Below are positions 1 to 11,640 of a stretch of 64,000 bases of DNA, in pieces. A program made the position numbers and the translations under genes. Below the pieces are notes generated by a model. That model did not search any database and had not been told where the DNA came from. It saw only the letters and a list, made by a program, of their open reading frames with translations. Source of the stretch: Agriotes lineatus (lineage: Eukaryota > Arthropoda > Insecta > Coleoptera > Elateridae); NCBI GenBank assembly GCA_940337035.1, contig OW679203.1:26793495-26857494 (forward strand), written 5' to 3'. Position 1 is the first letter of the stretch. Each line of letters opens with the position of its first letter.

Positions 1-2722
1 TCGAGTTGTATGTGTAGTATCCGAGCTGCAAAATTCTAATTTTATTTAGGCGGGGGTGGTTTACCCGCTATATGGAGTACGGCAACAAAATTCGGTTTGG
101 GCCCTTTGTTCGGTATGTAGAGGGCAGGTTTTTAACAACATTTCTTTCCCTGTCTATGTGTAGCATTCGAGCTGAAAAATGATTATTTTATTTTACCCGA
201 TATGTGAAGTATCTTTTTATGCGCCGGCATTTCTCATGTGTAGCACTTAAAAGGCATTCTTCGGTTCGCAAATTCCTTAATTGATTTGAATGTGGTGTTA
301 GTTTCATTCTCTATAATTTTTTGTATATCTTTTCGGCAATGTTCGTCACTTTTGGCTGCTACCTTCTGGCTGCCATCTTCACACCGGTGCACAAGGTATA
401 ATATGAAATTTTGCTGGCCTCCTTATTTTTTGTGTGCAAGTGACAACATTCCGCGTCTGTTAAATTAATACGTCACACTGGTGATTGACTTATTTTTCTA
501 AATTATTTTCTAATTATAGCTTTAATGTCAAATACAATCGCTTGCGATAAATATTAATATTATGCAGAAATATTGGTGGTATTCTCACAATATGATTTTT
601 TTTCCTGATCAGAGGTACCACTAATTTTGACCACAATCTTCTGCTTTATTAATTTACCTGCTTGTCCTAGCCTGATAATCAACAAAAGGCAACAATCCTT
701 ATACACTGTAAATAATTGTATAATCTCCTCTGAGAGCACCATCACAATGTTAAGTTTTTTAGAACTGTTACACTCGCTTTCACGCATTTTGTGTGCGTCG
801 GAGGGTCTCAACACGTTGCTCTCAATGGTGTGTCGATTGGAAAGCTGATCTCGAGAGCATTTCTCTCAAATGGACAGGCACGTTTAAACTGACTCACTGA
901 ATACACCGTTTGAATTAATCAAAGGACAGGGTTTGCTCAATGATACTGGTAACGACCTCGGATTTTCTGTGGTCAAGGGGAGACAATATACTGTTATTTG
1001 CCAAGCGGCAACCTTTTAAAACCAGTTTTGCACCAATTGGTCCGAAAAAGCGTCTGCAAGATGGAATTTCTTGGGCGATAGCCAGAAGAACAGCAGTGAG
1101 ACTCGGACGCCCAAAATGAGGGGTGCACTGTTGACAGTTCTGAGTGCGGGTGCCTTTTTGCAGTGCCTGGACTCGACCACTTTGCCCCCAAACCCGTGCC
1201 CCAACTTGTTCCAGTACCAACAGGACAGAAATGGTGGTGTCTTTGGAAGGGTTATGCTAGACAACGACTACAACGGCTATTATGGCATCGCGGTGAACAT
1301 GACCATTGCTGCCTATCTCGTCGGTGAACAGGTCAGTGTCGGCGACAACACAATTTGCATTGTTAGACGGTTTCCTAGTGTCAGGGAGAGTTTATGCAAA
1401 AGGATACTTGTCTAGATGTTCATGTTTTACGGTTCGAAGTGCCTCTGGCGGCGGGCGACCTTTGACTTGAACCATCTCCAAGCGCACCTGCTGAACCGGA
1501 ATATTAGCCACCAACGCAAATTTCAAGCGTATAAGGCGGAATAGTGGTTTTAAATATTATCATTTTCAAAATCTGACTCTCAGGAAGTAGCACAGAACTA
1601 CAATTATTAACAAAGTGAAATAGGGAATTGGGATGTTCGTTTATACAAAAAAAATGCGTACCTATCTGCTTTGCTCACAACAATTCAATCTCTTGATTCC
1701 TATAATCGCTGCTATAGCTAAGAGCTGATAAAAATTAGAAAAAAAGGTGCTTTAAATTCTTCAAACAAACAAACGCATTATGCTAAACAGAACAAAGAGC
1801 CAAATAAAGTCAGTTAGCTCTAGAAAAACTTCTATTGCTGAATTCATATTTATTTATTTACATTTCTCAGCATTTCGTCGCTTGGCTGATTATTTGCAAA
1901 AATGACCTAATGTTATTGTTAGTCCACTTTTTGCTGTCACAGTAACTGGACAACAGGTGAGTATTTACAGATTATTGACGACTTGGAATCTTGCCACTGA
2001 ATGTTGCTTTTATACGCGATGTTGAATGAAGGTTTTATAGCAACGGTCTTGGCCTTTCTAGAATAGCAGATTAAGTTAAATAGTGGCAGCATTTTAATCA
2101 TTTCCGCTAAATTAATAATTTTTTCTGACTGTTGCAAGCTACTTAAACTTAGATTCTTAATATGAAAGACAGAAGGACCTGGCATAAAGCTTGAAATTGA
2201 AATTCAAGCAACCTTGCTTTCACTGGTTTGAAGCGGTTTCGACCTAATTGTTACATTTATTTCTCATTGGAAAGCTAAATTTATACATTCGATTGCAATT
2301 TAATACCCATATAATACCAGAGTCTATAAAGTTGTTTGTTTATGAAAAAGTAAAACCTAGCCATGTGGTTTGCCTACTGAGGACTATCAAAAATTAAAGC
2401 ATGAATTTTCTATAAACATTTCCAATTATAAAATTACTTTTGCTTGTGATGAGTTTGCTACGAGTATTAGTGTCATTTTTAACCCTTTAACAGGCAAAAT
2501 TAGTTTACAGAAAACAAATCGAAATTTTAATTGGTATGCTTTCTTTTAGATGCCGGGAAACCGAAAAACAATGTTTTTATGATACGTTTTTCGGACTTTT
2601 TCCACTGCCAAAAAATGACATTCAGAATGTTTTTATTAAAAATATATTTTCCGTTTTTCAAAGAATGCTGGTAAACCGTTCTACCAGTGAGCATTCAGAA
2701 AAAAATATGTTGTCATCAATGG
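1..2722 (+). repeat. Left arm of giant inverted repeat (palindrome)
   Basis: Position n of this arm pairs with position 7294-n of the right arm (4572-7293) over about 2.72 kb with no net indel. By eye I see only scattered mismatches, for example near 153, 779 and 2377. The innermost paired bases are 2722 and 4572, where a shared catcaatgg diverges. The outer about 290 bp are degenerate copies of the 145-bp satellite that continues beyond the right arm, so the arm may extend past the window start. It contains a GD_N exon at 1116-1331 and intron-like sequence to about 2030 that also matches 62320-63210. Such near-identity implies a recent inverted duplication, gene conversion between arms, or an assembly fold-back artefact. 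Confidence 0.9.
1116..1331 (+). pseudogene. Signal-peptide plus GD_N first-half exon (gd-like serine protease fragment)
   Basis: A 72-codon exon starts at ATG 1116 (context aaaATGag). It begins with a hydrophobic secretion signal (MRGALLTVLSAGAF), followed by CPNLFQYQ and an alternating hydrophobic stretch typical of the first half of the GD_N domain found at the N-terminus of gastrulation-defective-type secreted serine proteases. It ends exactly in phase 0 at ACAG|GTCAGT, a good donor at 1332. The frame is open upstream to about 1071, but the only earlier ATG (1062) runs into a stop. No protease domain or downstream exon is seen in the arm, so this is a captured or duplicated gene fragment. 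The mirror copy is at 5963-6178. A diverged paralogous exon lies at 61839-62319. Confidence 0.65.
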
Positions 2723-2772
2723 TCATTGGCATTGGTATACCTCTTCATAATAGTGTCGAGTTATTTATTTAG
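2536..2772 (+). other. Unrecognised open segment at inner end of left arm
   Basis: An open frame begins after cttttag at 2543-2549, which would serve as a splice acceptor, and runs from the arm (to 2722) into the spacer. Its mirror copy is longer because the spacer sequence differs there. I do not recognise the product. It is lysine/phenylalanine rich with no clear motif and could be chance coding. Confidence 0.2.
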
Positions 2773-4571
2773 ATGCTTACTGAATTACTGAATAACATAT
2801 AGCATTACCTACTGTGGACGAAATACTTTTTTTTCCTTCGTGAAATCAAAATTATCAATTCACGAAAAACCCGTACTTTGATCTCTTGTAAAATAAACTA
2901 TTTTTTACTGTTATTTCTTTCGTCTTAGCAACGAATACATTTGCGTACTGTTAGTTCTTGTTATCTAGCGACCACGTAAACATACCCTAATCATGCATTT
3001 TTCGGCCTGGAAACACGATTGAAAAGTATTTTTTTTGTGAATCGGAGACGAAATATGTATTTTTTGTAAAAAGCGTGAAAACCTGCTATAAATAAAAATT
3101 AATTTTTTGAAGTAGTCTCCTGGTAAAATTTCTAACAAATAATTCAATTACATTGTCATATTTTTTATTAGTATAGTTAGTAGCGACTATTTGATCCCTA
3201 CAAAAAAACCTGCTTTGAACAGAAATAACATACACTTTTCAAGAGGTTGCAAATAACATAAGTTACTTGAATGGACAAATTAAATAGTTTTTAAAATGTG
3301 AACTGAATAATATAAACACTTGCGAGCGCAGCACTAACGTTCTGTTGAAAATTTATGACTACCCCATCGTAAAGAATCCGATCCGCCGCGACCTGCCCCA
3401 AAAACATCAGCTAAAATTCGACCATGATTGGTTTGAACGTAAATATTTTCCTAGCGCAACACAGTAGCAAAACCAATTTGATTATATCATTAGTAGATGT
3501 GTTTATAAATACTCAAAAAACAAAAATAAATTGTATAAAACGTACTTTATTATTAAAAAAGTGGACATAAATATAGACAATTTTTGCGAGGTAAATAAAA
3601 GGTTTCCAAATATTAATTTATTTTTCGAAATCAGGACAAAATAATTTATTTTACTTATCAATATTACAATTCTTACATATTACGCTAAAACGCTTACCAG
3701 CTCAAAACTTGAAATTCGCACCCACAAAATAGTAAGAAACAAAAAACCTCATCAATTCGGGTACACACTTCAAAGTCGTGACGGGGAATGCACGCTGGTA
3801 ATACTGTCATACCAGCTACACATTTACACCAAGGTTTATTGGAGTGGTTTTATAACTACAATAATTCTAGAAAATATGAAATTAGACAAAGGAACTGCAA
3901 TGTCTGTAGAACAGAAACAAGACGTTTTAGAGCAGCATTAAGTTTCAAAACAAATATTGACTGTTATGCATAGTGGTCATACCAGAGAGCGTTAAAGGGT
4001 TAAAGCTACAGAACAAGTTCAATTCGCCTTCATTGTAAGTCATCATTGCAATTTGAGCGATATTACCCTTGGAAACTACAAAAATGATGTAGTTTTATAA
4101 GTACTGCGTCTAAAAATTAACCAAGAATATAAATATTATGGGAAAACTGATAAAAAACATCATCATTTAGCCAAAGATTTTGTGATCGAGTGAAATATAT
4201 CGATAAAGAATTAAAGTCCTGCATGAAATGTTAGAGCATGATAAGTTTAATAAAAAAATAACACTTTTTGAGCTAACTGGCCAGGCTTCTGTAAAAAATT
4301 GAACCTAATTATTATTATTATTATTAGTTAAATTATTATTAATTAAAGACAAGAATAGAGATAGAACCTATTTTGGCCAAAATACAAAAAAGGTCTGCAT
4401 GAAAAAGAAGATTAAGTAAAACTAAACTTAAGTATTATGCACAAGAGTCATATTTATGTTTGAAAGGACTAACACTTGGAGTGGTCACAGCAGAGTCGGA
4501 AAGAGAGTTAGAATTATTGGTGGATACCCGGTTTGAAAAAAGATGTTGCCGGTGATAAGTTCTGAAAAACT
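2723..4571. other. Palindrome spacer
   Basis: This 1849-bp sequence separates the two arms and is not mirrored. It is AT-rich, with a TTA/ATT microsatellite at about 4309-4327. I found no convincing gene. Short open stretches around 3788-3973 lack recognisable motifs. Confidence 0.6.
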
Positions 4572-4758
4572 CCATTGATGACAACATATTTTTTTCTGAA
4601 TGCTCACTGGTAGAACGGTTTACCAGCATTCTTTGAAAAACGGAAAATATATTTTTAATAAAAACATTCTGAATGTCATTTTTTGGCAGTGGAAAAAGTC
4701 CGAAAAACGTATCATAAAAACATTGTTTTTCGGTTTCCCGGCATCTAAAAGAAAGCAT
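4435..4758 (-). other. Unrecognised 107-codon open frame spanning arm and spacer
   Basis: Minus-strand frame: its first about 62 codons are in the right arm (mirror of 2536-2722) and the rest lies in the spacer. It has a serine-rich C-terminal half and no motif I recognise. A possible splice acceptor (cttttag) precedes the second ATG. It may be an exon relic or chance. Confidence 0.2.
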
Positions 4759-7293
4759 ACCAATTAAAATTTCGATTTGTTTTCTGTAAACTAATTTTGC
4801 CTGTTAAAGGGTTAAAAATGACACTAATACTCGTAGCAAACTCATCACAAGCAAAAGTAATTTTATAATTGGAAATGTTTATAGAAAATTCATGCTTTAA
4901 TTTTTGATAGTCCTCAGTATGCAAACCACATGGCTAGGTTTTACTTTTTCATAAACAAACAACTTTATAGACTCTGGTATTATATGGGTATTAAATTGCA
5001 ATCGAATGTATAAATTTAGCTTTCCAATGAGAAATAAATGTAACAATTAGGTCGAAACCGCTTCAAACCAGTGAAAGCAAGGTTGCTTGAATTTCAATTT
5101 CAAGCTTTATGCCAGGTCCTTCTGTCTTTCATATTAAGAATCTAAGTTTAAGTAGCTTGCAACAGTCAGAAAAAATTATTAATTTAGCGGAAATGATTAA
5201 AATGCTGCCACTATTTAACTTAATCTGCTATTCTAGAAAGGCCAAGACCGTTGCTATAAAACCTTCATTCAACATCGCGTATAAAAGCAACATTCAGTGG
5301 CAAGATTCCAAGTCGTCAATAATCTGTAAATACTCACCTGTTGTCCAGTTACTGTGACAGCAAAAAGTGGACTAACAATAACATTAGGTCATTTTTGCAA
5401 ATAATCAGCCAAGCGACGAAATGCTGAGAAATGTAAATAAATAAATATGAATTCAGCAATAGAAGTTTTTCTAGAGCTAACTGACTTTATTTGGCTCTTT
5501 GTTCTGTTTAGCATAATGCGTTTGTTTGTTTGAAGAATTTAAAGCACCTTTTTTTCTAATTTTTATCAGCTCTTAGCTATAGCAGCGATTATAGGAATCA
5601 AGAGATTGAATTGTTGTGAGCAAAGCAGATAGGTACGCATTTTTTTTGTATAAACGAACATCCCAATTCCCTATTTCACTTTGTTAATAATTGTAGTTCT
5701 GTGCTACTTCCTGAGAGTCAGATTTTGAAAATGATAATATTTAAAACCACTATTCCGCCTTATACGCTTGAAATTTGCGTTGGTGGCTAATATTCCGGTT
5801 CAGCAGGTGCGCTTGGAGATGGTTCAAGTCAAAGGTCGCCCGCCGCCAGAGGCACTTCGAACCGTAAAACATGAACATCTAGACAAGTATCCTTTTGCAT
5901 AAACTCTCCCTGACACTAGGAAACCGTCTAACAATGCAAATTGTGTTATCGCCGACACTGACCTGTTCACCGACGAGATAGGCAGCAATGGTCATGTTCA
6001 CCGCGATGCCATAATAGCCGTTGTAGTCGTTGTCTAGCATAACCCTTCCAAAGACACCACCATTTCTGTCCTGTTGGTACTGGAACAAGTTGGGGCACGG
6101 GTTTGGGGGCAAAGTGGTCGAGTCCAGGCACTGCAAAAAGGCACCCGCACTCAGAACTGTCAACAGTGCACCCCTCATTTTGGGCGTCCGAGTCTCACTG
6201 CTGTTCTTCTGGCTATCGCCCAAGAAATTCCATCTTGCAGACGCTTTTTCGGACCAATTGGTGCAAAACTGGTTTTAAAAGGTTGCCGCTTGGCAAATAA
6301 CAGTATATTGTCTCCCCTTGACCACAGAAAATCCGAGGTCGTTACCAGTATCATTGAGCAAACCCTGTCCTTTGATTAATTCAAACGGTGTATTCAGTGA
6401 GTCAGTTTAAACGTGCCTGTCCATTTGAGAGAAATGCTCTCGAGATCAGCTTTCCAATCGACACACCATTGAGAGCAACGTGTTGAGACCCTCCGACGCA
6501 CACAAAATGCGTGAAAACGAGTGTAACAGTTCTAAAAAACTTAACATTGTGATGGTGCTCTCAGAGGAGATTATACAATTATTTACAGTGTATAAGGATT
6601 GTTGCCTTTTGTTGATTATCAGGCTAGGACAAGCAGGTAAATTAATAAAGCAGAAGATTGTGGTCAAAATTAGTGGTACCTCTGATCAGGAAAAAAAATC
6701 ATATTGTGAGAATACCACCAATATTTCTGCATAATATTAATATTTATCGCAAGCGATTGTATTTGACATTAAAGCTATAATTAGAAAATAATTTAGAAAA
6801 ATAAGTCAATCACCAGTGTGACGTATTAATTTAACAGACGCGGAATGTTGTCACTTGCACACAAAAAATAAGGAGGCCAGCAAAATTTCATATTATACCT
6901 TGTGCACCGGTGTGAAGATGGCAGCCAGAAGGTAGCAGCCAAAAGTGACGAACATTGCCGAAAAGATATACAAAAAATTATAGAGAATGAAACTAACACC
7001 ACATTCAAATCAATTAAGGAATTTGCGAACCGAAGAATGCCTTTTAAGTGCTACACATGAGAAATGCCGGCGCATAAAAAGATACTTCACATATCGGGTA
7101 AAATAAAATAATCATTTTTCAGCTCGAATGCTACACATAGACAGGGAAAGAAATGTTGCTAAAAACCTGCCCTCTACATACCGAACAAAGGGCCCAAACC
7201 GAATTTTGTTGCCGTACTCCATATAGCGGGTAAACCACCCCCGCCTAAATAAAATTAGAATTTTGCAGCTCGGATACTACACATACAACTCGA
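4572..7293 (-). repeat. Right arm of giant inverted repeat
   Basis: Reverse complement of 1-2722 with only a handful of mismatches seen on reading, for example at about 6515 and 4917. Its outer end (7030-7293) merges without a break into the 145-bp satellite array. Everything described in the left arm is repeated here on the opposite strand. Confidence 0.9.
5963..6178 (-). pseudogene. Mirror copy of signal-peptide/GD_N exon
   Basis: Identical in reading to the exon at 1116-1331, on the minus strand: start codon at 6178, end at 5963, followed by the donor gtcagt at 5962-5957. No further exon of the gene is present in this arm. The two copies are therefore convergent, separated by about 4.6 kb, and neither has a protease domain. 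Confidence 0.65.
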
Positions 7294-9472
7294 ACGAAAC
7301 TTTGCTAAAAACATACCCTATATAACCGAATAAAAGGGCCCAAACTAATTTTAGTTGCCGTACTCCACAGCGGAAAAACCACCCCCGCCTAAATAAAATT
7401 AGAATTTTGCAGCTCGGATACTACACATACAACTCGAACGAAACTTTGCTAAAAACATACCCTATATATACCGAATAAAAGGGCCCAAACAAATTTTAGT
7501 TGCCGTACTCCGCATAGCGGGTAAACCACGCCCGCCTAAATAAAATAAGAATTTTGCAGCTCGGATACTACACATAGAATTCGAACGAAACTTTACTAAA
7601 AACATACCCTATATATACCGAATAAAAGCGTCCAAACAAATTTTAGTTGCCGTACTCCACAGCGGGAAAACCACCCCCGCCTAAATAAAATTAGAATTTT
7701 GCAGTTCGGATACTACACATACAACTCGAACGAAACTTTGCTAAAAACATACCCTATATATACCGAATAAAAGGGCCCAAACAAATTTTAGTTGCCGTAC
7801 TCCACAGCGGGAAAACCACCCCCGCCTAAATAAAATTAGAATTTTGCAGCTCGGATACTACACATACAACTCGAACGAAACTTTGCTAAAAACATACCCT
7901 ATATATACCGAATAAAAGGGCCCAAACAAATTTTAGTTGCCGTACTCCACAGCGGGAAAACCACCCCCGCCTAAATAAAATTAGAATTTTGCAGCTCGGA
8001 TACTACACATACAACTCGAACGAAACTTTGCTAAAAACATACCCTATATATACCGAATAAAAGGGTCCAAACAAATTTTAGTTGCCGTACTCCACAGCGG
8101 GAAAACCACCCCCGCCTAAATAAAATTAGAATTTTGCAGTTCGGATACTACACATACAACTCGAACGAAACTTTGCTAAAAACATACCCTATATATACCG
8201 AATAAAAGGGCCCAAACAAATTTTAGTTGCCGTACTCCACAGCGGGAAAACCACCCCCGCCTAAATAAAATTAGAATTTTGCAGTTCGGATACTACACAT
8301 ACAACTCGAACGAAACTTTGCTAAAAACATACCCTATATATACCGAATAAAAGGGCCCAAACAAATTTTAGTTGCCGTACTCCACAGCGGGAAAACCACC
8401 CCCGCCTAAATAAAATTAGAATTTTGCAGCTCGGATACTACACATACAACTCGAACGAAACTTTGCTAAAAACATACCCTATATATACCGAATAAAAGGG
8501 CCCAAACAAATTTTAGTTGCCGTACTCCACAGCGGGAAAACCACCCCCGCCTAAATAAAATTAGAATTTTGCAGCTCGGATACTACACATACAACTCGAA
8601 CGAAACTTTGCTAAAAACATACCCTATATATACCGAATAAAAGGGCCCAAACAAATTTTAGTTGCCGTACTCCACAGCGGGAAAACCACCCCCGCCTAAA
8701 TAAAATTAGAATTTTGCAGTTCGGATACTACACACACAACTCGAACGAAACTTTGCTAAAAACATACCCTATATATACCGAATAAAAGGGCTCAAACAAA
8801 TTTTAGTTGCCGTACTCCACAGCGGGAAAACCACCCCCGCCTAAATAAAATTAGAATTTTGCAGCTCGGATACTACACATACAACTCGAACGAAACTTTG
8901 CTAAAAACATACCCTATATATACCGAATAAAAGTGCCCAAACAAATTTTAGTTGCCGTACTCCGCATAGCGGGTAAACCACGCCCGTCTAAATAAAATAA
9001 TAATTTTGCAGCTCGGATACTACACATAGAATTCGAACGAAACTTTACTAAAAACATACCCTATATATACCGAAGAAAAGGGCCCAAACAAATTTTAGTT
9101 GCCGTACTCTACAGCGGGAAAACCACCCCCGCCTAAATAAAATTAGAATTCTGCAGCTCGGATACTACACATACAACTCGAACGAAACTTTGCTAAAAAC
9201 ATACCCTATATATACCAAATAAAAGGGCCCAAACAAATTTTAGTTGTCGTACTTCACAGCGGATAAACCACCCCCGCCTAAATAAAATTAGAATTTTGCA
9301 GCTCGGATACTACACATAGAACTCGAACGAAACTTTACTAAAAACATACCCTATATATACCGAATAAAAGGGCCCAAACAAATTTTAGTTGCCGTACTCC
9401 ACAGCGGGAAAACCACCCCCGCCTAAATAAAATTAGAATTTTGCAGCTCGGATACTACACATACAACTCGAA
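7287..9472. repeat. 145-bp satellite array, about 15 units
   Basis: Head-to-tail repeats with a constant spacing of about 145 bp. The marker aactcgaacg recurs at 7287, 7431, 7723, 7868, 8013 and 8158, and on to 9463; the copy at 7578 reads aattcgaacg. Each unit contains accctatatataccgaa and a cccccgcctaaata block. Units at 7.5, 8.95 and 9.25 kb are more diverged than those between, which suggests local homogenisation in the middle. There are no unique spacers, so it is not CRISPR-like. The right boundary is sharp at 9472. Confidence 0.95.
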
Positions 9473-9664
9473 CGTCTGTTAAATTTCTAGATTTAATATA
9501 GTATGCTTGGGCGAATTTGGAAAATGAATCTATTATTGTTAGATAGCTTCTCTTACCTATCTGAAAAATATCCAAATGTATAGTATGAAATGGTTGGTTT
9601 TGTGTAGGAGTAAGCTGTAAAGGCTGCTTAATTGGGTTTCTATTGTACTTTTGCGTTTTATAAA
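9473..9664 (-). pseudogene. Gypsy-type integrase fragment
   Basis: The minus-strand translation reads through about 63 codons of a retroelement integrase core start. Visible words include KYNRNPIKQP, HTIHLDIF (first catalytic Asp of the DDE core) and YLTIIDSFSKFAQAYYIKSRNL. It is the same region as HIDIF..LTIIDKLSKFAQVYHL in the errantivirus at 27.5 kb, but clearly a different, diverged element. It starts exactly at the satellite border and fades into AT-rich sequence at 9664. It is a broken remnant with no flanking LTR. Confidence 0.75.
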
Positions 9665-10522
9665 TAAAAAATAAATAAAAAAACTGACCTTCGCCACTAT
9701 TTTATTTTTAGACCGATTTTGAGGGCAGATTCGTAATCTGCGACCTCAAAAACCTTATGTTATTAATCTCCTGGCAATTGTTTAAATAAATAAAAGAGTT
9801 ATAATTTTTTTAATTAAGAGTATATTACAAAACATTTATTTGTTAATAACAATTGAAAAAATAAAAAGCACACTTTCCCACCTATAGGAAACTTTTCTAT
9901 AAGCTTTCCCCGAAATAATAAAAAAAATGTTCAAAATCGGTTTTGAGTCAACGTTACAAGTTACAACTTTGGCGAAATCTTAGCGTTTAGAAAATGGACT
10001 ATTAGGAAAGGTGGAAAAAAGTCTCAGTCAGGGCGCTCTGTTTGGCAGACTTCATCCTATTTATCGACTGTGTAGACAGCCTGATCAGGTTTTGTTGGGT
10101 ATTTGAACATGTTATGTATTTTCTGAAATAACATATTTCAGCATTGATGTGGGCTTGTGATGTGGGGAATGGCCCACCGCAATCTGGCAACATGGCTGCG
10201 CCAACCTTTAACAATAAGTTACTAGTTTTGGTCAGTAAATAAATAATCTGTCACTGCACTCTTTATGTCATTGGTAAATATGCCAGTTGAAAAACAATCT
10301 ATAAAATCACTGCTATTTACATTGTAGTACATCACTTCACCGTAATATTCTATTTAAAAACACTGCCTAATGGGTAGCATGGCTTAAGAGGGCAGGAGAC
10401 CGATCCCCATGCTGACCGCTCGCGAAAACCTACGTTGACATTTGCGGCTCTTTAATAGTACCGTATTCTGTCACTCGCGGTACAAATGTTTCACGCCGGG
10501 TCAGTTGGCGGCATGATGGGGG
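9665..10522. other. No gene seen
   Basis: AT-rich sequence with a short imperfect inverted segment at about 9700-9770. I see no coding region, RNA or terminal repeat here. Confidence 0.5.
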
Positions 10523-10945
10523 TTAGTTCACGTCTGGTTTACGTTTTGATTTGCCCCAGCGGTCGTATGCCACGATTACGTAAGGAATCGAGGACCCGAC
10601 GTGGAACACCAGCGCTGCGAGTGGTAGATACTGTACTATCAAAGTCGTAGGCTCTGTAGCATGGCGATCGTGTCCTACCCTCTTACTCGCTGATAGGTAG
10701 GTACCTAATTCTCCATTGCTACTAATTTTGAGTTTATCTGAAACAGTAATTTCTTCAAAATAGCTTGCCTGGAAGCTGGTGATATTGCAGTTAACCGTCA
10801 TATCCGTTCTTTAAAGTGCTTTTCCCACACGACACTAGCCTTTCCAATCCGCCAGTTCTCTAAATCTTCTTTCCATTTTTGTGAAACCTCTTCATTAGAT
10901 AAAAACTTGAATACGCAACTGATGAAGCGTAAGTTGACCGGCAGC
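10523..10945 (-). pseudogene. Possible degenerate THAP-type zinc-finger relic
   Basis: Read on the minus strand, 10803-10930 gives a stretch resembling the second half of a THAP domain: ..FKFLSNEEVSQKW..L.NW.IGKASVVWEKHFKERI. In that family the segment ends in C..HF; here the Cys would be replaced by Trp. A stop follows, and another frame (10801-10523) continues with 92 codons of unknown sequence. It could be a fragment of a P-element-like transposase or a host THAP gene. The similarity is weak and I only suggest it. Confidence 0.3.
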
Positions 10946-11302
10946 TTGGTACGCAACACTACAAAGGCAGTTTTAGTAACTTATATGAACTGTCTTGTCA
11001 AGAGTGTTTCTTGGAATGGCCTAGCACAAAATTTGTACAGTCGGTACAGTTAATACATCTATTGGGACACTTTACATGACCAAACAAACAACTTACAGTT
11101 GTACTGACGTGATCGGCACGTATAACAATTTGACACAGTGAAAGTAATAACGACTTAACGGGATACACCCAGCTGGGAAGCGCTCTACCTAGAAGCTACA
11201 ACGCATAGCTGAGGCGTACAATAAGTCAAAAGTCAGTTTTATTTAAATACCGGCTTACTACTAAACAAGTGTATTACATACGCGTAAAATTTGCACGTGA
11301 AC

Positions 11303-11640
11303 GTACCAGGCGTTAATGGGACGCCGGGCACGAGCACGTGAGTTTAATTGCAAAAGCAAGACTGGCTCGCAGCGAGAGAGTTTATGACACTGATGTTAAT
11401 TTTACAACAGAATGTACCAGGCATTAATTGGACGCCGAACACGAGTATGTGAGTTTAATTGCAAAAGCAAGACTGGCTCGCAGCGAAACAGGTTATGACA
11501 CTAATGTTAATTTTACAACAGAGTGTACCAGGCATTAATTGGACGCCGGGCACGAGCATGTGAGTTTAATTGCAAAAGCAAGACTGGCTTGCAGCGGAAC
11601 AGGTTACGACATTGATGTTATGGCAAGAACATGCTGGCGA
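11303..11640. repeat. 111-bp tandem repeat, three units
   Basis: The marker gtaccagg recurs at 11303, 11414 and 11525 (spacing 111 bp). Each unit contains ggacgccg, a cacgagya.gtgagttt word and a caagactggct word. The third unit decays after about 11620. The short open frame across it is probably incidental. Confidence 0.85.

Noticed and set aside
915..1264. Antisense frames over the GD_N exon (and their mirror at 6030-6379)
   Set aside because: Shadows of the exon; the plus-sense frame has the signal peptide, the domain words and the donor.
7287..9472. CRISPR-like array
   Set aside because: Units are contiguous 145-bp copies without unique spacers, in a eukaryotic context; this is satellite DNA.
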